Source: Steinernema hermaphroditum (lineage: Eukaryota > Nematoda > Chromadorea > Rhabditida > Steinernematidae). Taken from it: 64,000 nt of DNA. The stretch lies in the NCBI GenBank assembly GCA_030435675.1, contig CM059625.1, forward strand, positions 372,001 to 436,000, written 5' to 3'. Shown in pieces: positions 57,401 through 64,000 of this stretch (its first letter is position 1; every line of letters starts with the position of its first letter). Below the pieces are notes generated by a model. That model was given only the letters and a program-made list of their open reading frames with translations. It made no database searches and was not told the origin of the DNA. The translations under genes and the position numbers were made by a program.

Positions 57401-59548
57401 ACGCTTTCGTGAGTTCTCGAGCAGGTTGCTTTCGGATTCAGCTCAACAACCTCTTTTAATGCTGCGTCACCCAAAAATTTGGGACGTTTTCCATGTGCTT
57501 CGTCTTTAAAGCACTTATCTCCATCTCAGAATCGCTGAACCCACCACTCGCACATGCATTCGGATGGGACATCTTCTTCCAGCACTTAACACGGGCTACT
57601 GTGAAATTAGGCAGGAAACTTGCTTTGTTTGAAGTTGTGTGGTATGCAAGTCCGCACTGGGCACTTTTTCTCGATCAGTTTAACGTAAAATTTTATTTTA
57701 ATTAGAAAGGGCCAGCGGGACGGAATATACAGTGCGACGCAAAATGATAGGTCCACTCAATTTTTTTCTTGTTTTTGTTCTTTCAAAAGCTGTGGAAGAA
57801 ATCCGACAGTACCTACAGAAAGAGCACTCAATACTACAGTATCACACACAAATTGCCCACTGCTTGTCAAGTATTTTTTATCAGAAAAAATATGAATAGA
57901 AATTTGATCCGGATTTACCGACGCAAAATGAAAGGTCCACTTGTAGAAAACCTGCGTTAAGCATTTAAATTAACGTTTGATCTTGACTTAAACATTAGGC
58001 AACGGATAAAACTCTGCGCTTAATATAGTCTGTGGTTTCTTACTGACTACCGTCAGATCTACGCCCCCTAAAATTTAAAAACTTGCCATAGGGTTCGTTT
58101 TGAGAAAAAGTTGGGCTTTTATTTGTGAAAGTAGCCTGAAAACAGGATAGAACTGCGTAAAACACCGTTTTCAGCGTCCGAAATTACATAGAGGTATCAA
58201 TTAGATCGTTTTAGTGCTTCTGGACATCACTTCCCCTTCAAAACTTTGAACCCTAACTTGACCTGCACTCTTATTCGGGTCCCGGAACTATTTGTAAGAC
58301 GAGATTTCCAGCTTTTTTGATTATTTCCACGTTGCAGAGCGTATGCGGAAACCCCAGCTTTTGTTTTATCCCATGAAAAATGGAGTACATGCGCAGTCCG
58401 GGTGTGAAAACTTCGTACCATGGAATTTACAATGGAAAAAGGTCGTTTTTCAAAGGATTTTGAAAGATCCGGCTTTCCCTTATTAATAACCTCAGGCAAT
58501 TACCAGAAGATAACCCGGATAGGTTTTCGCATACGCTCTACAACGTGGAAATGATCTCAAAAGCTGGAAATCTCGTCTTACAAATAGTTCCGGGACCCGG
58601 ATAAGAGTGCAGGTCAAGTTAGGGTTCAAAGTTTTGAAGGGGAAGTGATGTCCAGAAGCACTAAAACGATCTAATTGATACCTCTATGTAATTTCGGACG
58701 CTGAAAACGGTGTTTTACGCAGTTCTATCCTGTTTTCAGGCTACTTTCACAAATAAAAGCCCTACTTTTTCTCAAAACGAACCCTATGGCAAGTTTTTAA
58801 ATTTTAGGGGGCGTAGATCTGACGATAGTCAGTAAGAAACCACAGACTATATTAAGCGCAGAGTTTTATCCGTTGCCTAATGTTTAAGTCAAGATCAAAC
58901 GTTAATTTAAATGCTTAACGCAGGTTTTCTACAAGTGGACCTATCATTTTGCGTCGGTAAATCCGGATCAAATTTCTATTCATATTTTTTCTGATAAAAA
59001 ATAGTCGACAAGCAGTGGGCAATTTATGTGTGATACTGTAGTATTGAGTGCTCTTTCTGATGGTACTGTCGCTGTTCTTCCACAGCTTTTCAAAGAACAA
59101 AAACAAGAAAAAATTTGGGTGGACCTATCATTTTGCGTCGCACTGTATATCAAACGATGCGCGAGTGCAAGCTCTACAAGAACTATTAATCATGTCATAC
59201 AGAAACTTATTATAATGAAAGAAAGAACAAAATCAACATGATCGACATTTCTTTTGCATCAACCTAATAGGTGGGCCGGGTGCCCGGACATTTGCGCCCC
59301 AGACATTTGCGCCCCGGACATTTGCGCCCCAGACATTTGCGCCCCGGACATTTGCTAAATTCAAAATCGTAATAAGCAGATGGTTCTAGGTAAAATGCGC
59401 AAAGGCTGGAATTGCTGTTGAAAAAACGAATAGCGTGCTGAAGGAGAGGAAACTAGCGGAAAATAACGAAATTGACTTCAGCGACAGTGCAGAAGACAAA
59501 AAAGTTGCTCAAGAGGAAGAGATTAAAAATGTATTGGAAGTCACATAA
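54443..59548 (+). CDS. unrecognised secreted helical protein with a transposon-filled last intron
   Basis: A signal-peptide exon at 54443-54536 (hydrophobic core FIRSLYVLLLLTKVSS) is followed by a helical exon ending about 54995, whose exact acceptor (about 54741-54766) is unclear. Then come well-defined exons 55074-55373, 55429-55470 and 59390-59548, all in phase 0. The middle exon has CSKEDC and NTFFNKISAYLL. The last exon is charged and helical (KTNSVLKERKLAENNEID) and ends at TAA 59546-59548. Intron 55471-59389 contains the mariner cluster. Its donor GT abuts the transposon end, and without splicing the frame would end as VLG-stop inside the inverted repeat. No known family is recognised. 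A secreted role is inferred from the signal peptide only. The first two exons are the least certain. Confidence 0.55.
55635..57052. mobile_element. palindromic element with GGGCCAGTT ends and a helix-turn-helix ORF
   Basis: The ends AGGGCCAGTT (from 55638) and AACTGGCCCT (to about 57049) are inverted, and TTA flanks both. Subterminal regions are full of GGAAACAGTTTCC palindromes (55660-55750 and 56930-57020). The interior is itself an imperfect inverted duplication: a plus copy at about 55910-56170 mirrors a minus copy at about 56270-56530. The minus copy keeps a short frame. The 3-base TTA flanks suggest a PIF/Harbinger-like target rule, whereas the ORF looks Tc3-like, so the class is uncertain. 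Confidence 0.65.
56276..56464 (-). CDS. short helix-turn-helix ORF, transposase N-terminus-like
   Basis: From ATG at about 56464 on the minus strand, a frame of about 63 codons reads KLPNEKKAAISVFYKAG, then IHKIASEIHQSQHVMWKFL and ends ...YGSALEKGRP. This is like the first DNA-binding helix-turn-helix of Tc3/Tc1-type transposases, including the G-x-x-x-x-x-GRP hinge. It has no catalytic DDE part, and an upstream in-frame extension also exists. It is a remnant or captured DNA-binding module, not a full transposase. The mirrored plus-strand copy (about 55970-56160) is broken by stops. Confidence 0.45.
57340..57610 (-). pseudogene. mariner transposase fragment, broken
   Basis: Read on the minus strand, a segment starts WVQRF, has a stop, then DGDKCFKDEAHGKRPKF and VVELNPKATC, with further stops before HYETLVCHLKDQ. 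The W-x-Q-R-F...GD...F-x-D-x-x-x-G-R-P pattern is the linker between the two helix-turn-helix units of mariner transposases. Several stops show it is dead. It belongs to the surrounding mariner relic. Confidence 0.65.
57730..59145. mobile_element. 1.4 kb near-perfect palindromic Tc1-like element
   Basis: The ends CAGTGCGACGCAAAATG (57730 on) and its reverse complement (to 59145) are flanked by TA (57728-57729, 59146-59147), as for Tc1-family elements, whose ends also start CAGTG. The left arm (about 57730-58350) and right arm (about 58524-59145) are almost identical in inverted orientation, with a spacer near 58350-58524. The terminal motif recurs inside each arm (near 57922 and 58935), giving four copies. 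There is no transposase; it is non-autonomous. Confidence 0.85.
59286..59356. repeat. 15-base tandem repeat (GACATTTGCGCCCCR)
   Basis: Five units, the last truncated, alternate A and G at the final base, so the array is effectively a 30-base dimer. It lies 20 bases outside the mariner end and about 35 bases before the proposed last-exon acceptor of the host gene. It is GC-richer than its surroundings. Confidence 0.9.
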
Positions 59549-60006
59549 ATGCTGATGATAGCTTGAGATTGGATTGGAATGTTGAAAATGGCGCCTTTTC
59601 AATATGCATCTTTTTGTAGTATCAAAGTTTAGGGGCTAGAAGATCACTGTTGTATTCTCTCTGTTTTCTCTGAGCAAGAGTTCTTCATTTTCGCTGAGCA
59701 ATTCGAAAATGACTAGTGATGCAATCGAAATCCTGATCAGTACGGCTATAGCAGTATAACGTAGCTTTGGAGGAACGCTACTCCGCTTAGGCTGCTCGAT
59801 ATTTCGAAATTATGAACGAAAACATGGTCATAAATGGGATTTAATGAAGGTAAAGGAAAGAAACAGCGAAATCAAAAGTTGAAGGTATTTCAATAATCAT
59901 GAGAAGTGTCAGTAAATATTAAGCGAAGTGGGCTGAAATTGAGCCTGACCGTGCGCAGTCCGGTAGAAGGCTGTGCCAAATACAAAGTGAAGAAGCTGAT
60001 CCGCGT
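59549..60006. other. convergent intergenic spacer
   Basis: It separates the stop codons of two convergent genes. No repeat or gene is recognised. Confidence 0.4.
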
Positions 60007-61140
60007 CTACTTGACATTTTCAATGAGACTGACAATTTCATCGAATGCTCGATCAGATCGTTCCTTCATATCCAAGTCGGCGGGGATGTTATGAAATGAT
60101 CTATGCTCACACCAGATTGCGTCGTAACGTTCATTGACGATTTGCGCTTGCTGGTAATCTTCACGTCTTGATTTGTTCGTAGACTTCTCATAATGCTTTC
60201 TAAACGCACTAGGAAGTATCAGTACGGACAGTAACCTAATTTGTCTGCTACGATACATTTTGTTACGGAGCTCCCTTCCAAAATAATATTGCATGACTAA
60301 TTATATGTACAAGTGGTCAGCGCTTACCTGGGCGCAGTGTGAAATCGAAGAATTAAATCATATCGATTGAGAATGTTGTCTTCGGAAACATTCAAGCTGT
60401 TGATGATGCGATTCCACTGATCTTCTCTTTTCGTAAACGCCTTAGGGTCCATTCCACCACGGTCGCAAATTATCATCGTGTGCTTTTTTTGCTGCAAAGA
60501 CATGAGCATTACGCCGAGATGCACGCAAAGGTTCACAATGCTAGAATAGTATTATAACTACTAGACAAGAATTTGCGAATTATGATGCGAACAACAATAT
60601 ATGTAAGGCCACCCGTTATCTCCTGATAGAAAATAGTTAATAAATACCTAGTTTTAGAATTTTAAAATTTGTCTGATCTCCTGAGACAGATTTTGTGACC
60701 TTTGTACCTTTATGAACAAAGCTGCTTTACGCACGTCAAAGTTTCCATCGATTGTAGTGTGCGGATAGAGCAACGAACATAATGTGCTATCATACGTCGC
60801 TTACCTCATTCATTGCGATGTTTTCGAACACTTCCTCAAGTCTAAAGATCGTTAGCAGCATATCGCGCTGCCAGACAGCGAGCTGATCCAAGGTCAACGA
60901 CTGACGGGCAACTCCACCCGAGTACAATAGAGTGGATGCTTCCATAGCAGTAAAGACCTGCCATTCGTCGCCATATTCATTCTTGACCCTTTCGGCCAGC
61001 TGGGAGACAAGCGTTGTTTTTCCTTAAATATTGTCAACTGATAGTAAAGGATGGCAAAAGACAAAAAAAAACGTACCAGAACACGGTCCGCCAGTTAGGA
61101 CTATCTTACAGTAGCACTTGTTATATCTATTACGCCGCAT
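60007..61140 (-). CDS. P-loop NTPase of the AAA_28 / TTD14 type
   Basis: Four exons (minus) sum to 215 codons plus stop: 61140-61077, 61022-60805, 60491-60328, 60208-60007. A basic start leads into KIVLTGGPCSGKTT, a Walker A motif split by the first intron between Gly and Lys. Then come YSGGVARQSL, ICDRGGMD (the DRG motif at the end of a beta strand) and a C-terminal REDYQQAQ...CEHRSFHNIP segment. This order resembles the AAA_28 family, which includes Drosophila TTD14 (GTP-binding) and NadR-like kinases. It is probably a small-molecule kinase or GTPase; the substrate is unknown. The start was chosen at the last Met before the core. A longer in-frame N-terminus from 61206 is possible, so upstream exons cannot be excluded. 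Confidence 0.7.
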
Positions 61141-63316
61141 ATTCGAATATGAGCTGTGGGAAACTCTAAATGTCAAGCAAAGTTCAGTAACCTTCGTGAC
61201 ACACAACTTCGAACACGAAAGACGTCGCGATAATGATAATGGATGAAAGCGTTGATTATACGCGGTAATGCCGATGCTAATACATACCTTCGCAGCATTC
61301 GCTGCTCTTGTTGTCTGCTCGGCTTCTCGCTACGACTCTCTGGTGCCGTCTTATCGGTTTAATATTCATTTTTACCGAAGGGAACAGCAATTTTACAGGC
61401 GAACTCAAAAGAACTTGTAAACAGAGAAAATAGCACTGATGGCCATTGTGGTAAACAACTGCAGGTAGGTAAACAAATAGAGAACAAGGAAGATAATTTT
61501 CGTGCGGCAGAGATCGTCAGTACTGATTCGCTTTTTGGTCTTGTCAGTCTATTAAGTGTATGGGGTCGTGTTCGCACACAGTGAAGGTCATGTAAAAAAG
61601 AATTACAGCATAAGAACAGAAACTTTCGGTTTAATTTGTCCTTAGGTTGAAAAGTCAGGTAAAAATTCGATCAAATCTCGAAATGCTTCGTATTCTTTCT
61701 GAGTCCTTATCTAATGACTACTAACAGTAACACGCGATGTGCGATATGTATCAAAAAAGCTTAAACAGTACTTATCAGAACAAATCAAGAATGGGTAACG
61801 AGAAAATATTTCTATTCCCAGCGCAGCAAAATAGATCAGTGTAGATCGCCAGCACGCGATGGCTTCGCGATGCCGATATACTGCGCTCCCTTTAATGGCT
61901 TGCGGCGCAGACTGTAAATGTGCAGCTCGAAATGACAACATAAACGAACACCTTACGTGCAAATAAATACGTGTTTTGTGCAAATAACCATACTGATTAA
62001 AGCTATTACTCCCTTAGTAGGTGCGAATGTTAATTGCAAATGAGTTGCATGAAATCTCCTCTGAAAAGATTAAAAGTCGTTTTGCTGACTGATTGATCAA
62101 GGAAGCAATCTCAAACGATAGACGATAAGGGGATCGAGCTACTTTCCATCTTTAGAAAACAGGTGAGAAACCGGAAAATTTTAGCAATCATTAAGGAATT
62201 GGAATCGGTCGAATTCGAAATGGAATCTGATTGGTAGTTTCCAGCATACAAAACAAAATAGCGTACGTGTGAATAAAATGGTCGAAATGAGAATGTGTCG
62301 TTTGTTGTGTTCGCTATTGAATGCATCTGCATAAACTCATGTAAGCTCATGCATAAACGTGATCTCACGTGATTATTAGGCTGCCTTCCTGCGCATGATT
62401 TCACTTCCATATAAACAGGTATATCTGTTCAAGAGTGACTCATTTTTGTTTGGGTTGCCTACGTCACCCAGGAAGTCAAGCGTTCGACACTGAGCAACTA
62501 AAATTTTACTGTATACAATGTTTGTCTTGCTGTTTGTGAAAACAATACTCGACATATGATATGTAAAAAGTACTAGTGCACCGGGTGCTTCATGCCTGAA
62601 ACACAGCAGTGCGCAGAATGGGAAAATACAATATTTACAACTATGGAGATAAAAGAGGTTGGGCAGGAGCCAGTTGTCCAGAACCAGTTGCTGCAATTGT
62701 GGACAAGCCGCAAAGGAAAAACGTATGAAAAACTGATGTAAGACGGATAACCCTTTTGTGATTGAGTTTCCTTGAACTTTGACGAATAGTGAATCCCTTA
62801 GCATTCCAGAGACAGGTACCCTACAGAGGCTCCAGGCTCCCGCCAAGATCACCCTTCGATTCTTCCAATGAGTGTACTTTGGTACTGCGTTTTCCTTTTG
62901 AAAGGGTGGAATTTGCGAATTTTTACGTTTCGTCGTAATCGTAGAAATGCGAAGAGAAACATCGCTCCGCTTCGATACCGGCAGTTAGTTGATAGATTCT
63001 GGGCTGTTACAGATATCATTGTCATTTACGGTTATCATTGCCATTTCCGTTTGACTTGTGACCTTTATTCGAATTTTAACTCTATTTAAGCTTCCTCCAT
63101 TTTGTCAGTGGAAAGCTGAATATCAGTACAGGTTTAAGCAATGTTCATATGACAGCGTATATACTTGTCGACGTCCTCTCTTCACCTAGTCCGCACCATC
63201 AGTGTTCTATCAGATTTTCCATCTTCGCTCAACCATAGTTGACTGTCGAATATAGTCTGCGTGTTATCGATGTAATATTTTCTGAGTTTAGATCTGCCCA
63301 GCTTAGCTGCCGAATT
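61141..63316. other. intergenic region
   Basis: The flanking genes diverge from here. No coding region is supported; short frames on both strands lack domains. The AG at 63300-63301, before the PTPMT1 ATG, is a plausible spliced-leader acceptor. Confidence 0.4.
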
Positions 63317-63976
63317 ATGTTCAGCAGTTTGATATTCTATCCATCTCTTGGGTATAATTTGCTGCGCAATCGTTTGCAGCCAAGCACGTGGGCATGGTAC
63401 AATCGGGTGGATGACACAATGATCATTGGAGCGTTACCGTTTCAGTCGATGATTCCTGAACTTCGCGTAAGTTGTAGTATTTTGTTTGTGATATTTATTA
63501 TGACCTTTCTAGAATGAAAATGTGGGCGGCATCGTGTGTTGCACTGAAGAATTTGAGACGAAGTCGCTGCCAACCTCGATGACGAAGGATGCATGGGAAA
63601 GTGAGCAGTTCAAGTTTCATTCCGTTCCGATGCAAGATTTCACCGGTCTGTGTTAATGAGCAATAGCGTATTTCATGTTTGCGTTTTAGGAACGACTTCG
63701 AGGCAGAACATCCACTCTGCTGTTCAATTCATTGAGGGAATCGCATCTGAGGGAAAATCCGTCTACGTTCATTGCAAAGCCGGACGAACGCGAAGCGCTA
63801 CTGTTGCCGTTAGCTACTTGATGAAGCGAAACGATTGGGATCCCAATGTGGCATTTGAACATTTGAAATCGAAGCGCCCGCAGGTTCTTTTACGGTCGGC
63901 ACACTGGCGAACTGTGAATGAATATCGACGCTTTCTGGATGGACTGAAGCGTGAAGAACCAAAGCTCACCATTTAG
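63317..63976 (+). CDS. PTPMT1: PTPMT1 phosphatase (phosphatidylglycerophosphate phosphatase)
   Basis: Three exons, 63317-63466, 63513-63645 and 63690-63976, sum to 189 codons plus stop. The start follows a GCCCAG acceptor by 15 bases, consistent with trans-splicing. The N-terminus (FYPSLGYNLLR, then WYNRVDDTMIIGALPF) matches the lead-in of PTPMT1. The dual-specificity phosphatase loop is HCKAGRTRSAT, with nucleophile Cys123 and phosphate-binding Arg129. WxxVNEYRRFL near the end is typical as well. In animals PTPMT1 acts in the mitochondrial inner membrane, removing phosphate from phosphatidylglycerophosphate on the way to cardiolipin. The hydrophobic, basic N-terminus fits mitochondrial targeting. 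The length is normal for the family. Confidence 0.92.
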
Positions 63977-64000
63977 AGTTTATGTTTTCCTAATTGTTTT

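Larger units (their letters stand above)
55474..59267 (-). mobile_element. mariner-family relic (cecropia/Hsmar1-like ends) split by nested insertions
   Basis: Perfect 27-base inverted ends at 55474-55500 and 59241-59267 begin TTAGGTTGATGCAAAAG and are flanked by TA on both sides (55472-55473, 59268-59269). The ends resemble those of the cecropia-type (Hsmar1) mariners. The interior left after removing the two nested elements is about 950 bases, shorter than the usual 1.3 kb, so it is deleted. A broken transposase piece lies on the minus strand. Confidence 0.8.

Overview
The window is nuclear DNA of a nematode, most probably a strongylid (hookworm or trichostrongylid type). This is inferred from gene content and style. 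There is a cuticle collagen with an RTRR processing site and Gly-X-Y blocks, a full laminin beta chain, and genes cut into 50-300 base exons by many short introns ending in TTTCAG or TTTTAG. Several genes have an AG acceptor a few bases before the ATG, as expected for spliced-leader addition. Tc1/mariner-type debris is present. There are no operon-like clusters, CRISPR arrays or prokaryotic signals. All gene models were built by eye from splice consensus and checked for phase; in the main models the exon lengths sum to whole codons.

Layout. 1-1.6 kb: 3' part of a C2H2 zinc-finger gene (+). 3.5-8.8 kb and 10.9-15.4 kb: two tandem paralogous secreted alpha-glucosidases (trefoil + GH31), both with GATA-factor type TTATCA/TGATAA motifs upstream, which fits intestinal expression. 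18.6-23.2 kb: DNAJC14-like membrane protein with a Jiv90 domain and a J-domain that has lost HPD (+). 23.9-25.1 kb: unrecognised multipass protein (+). 25.9-28.2 kb: Thr/Pro-rich secreted protein (-). 30.1-31.6 kb: seven-helix receptor (-). 31.6-39.3 kb: no convincing gene, but a foldback element with a 20-base satellite at 35.4-36.0 kb. 39.3-41.2 kb: DOMON plus cytochrome b561 reductase-like protein (-), with two apparent GC-AG introns. 42.5-44.2 kb: cuticle collagen (-). 47.4-54.1 kb: laminin beta, lam-1 (+). 54.4-59.5 kb: unrecognised secreted helical protein (+), whose last intron holds a nested transposon cluster. 60.0-61.1 kb: P-loop protein of the AAA_28/TTD14 type (-). 63.3-64.0 kb: PTPMT1 phosphatase (+).

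The genes are functionally mixed: digestion, basement membrane, cuticle, chaperone, phosphoglycerolipid metabolism. The two glucosidases are the only obvious family pair. The most unusual piece is 55.47-59.27 kb. A mariner relic with perfect 27-base inverted ends sits on the TA of a splice donor (the GT is kept) and was itself hit by two palindromic elements. The host gene still reads in phase across the 3.9 kb intron.
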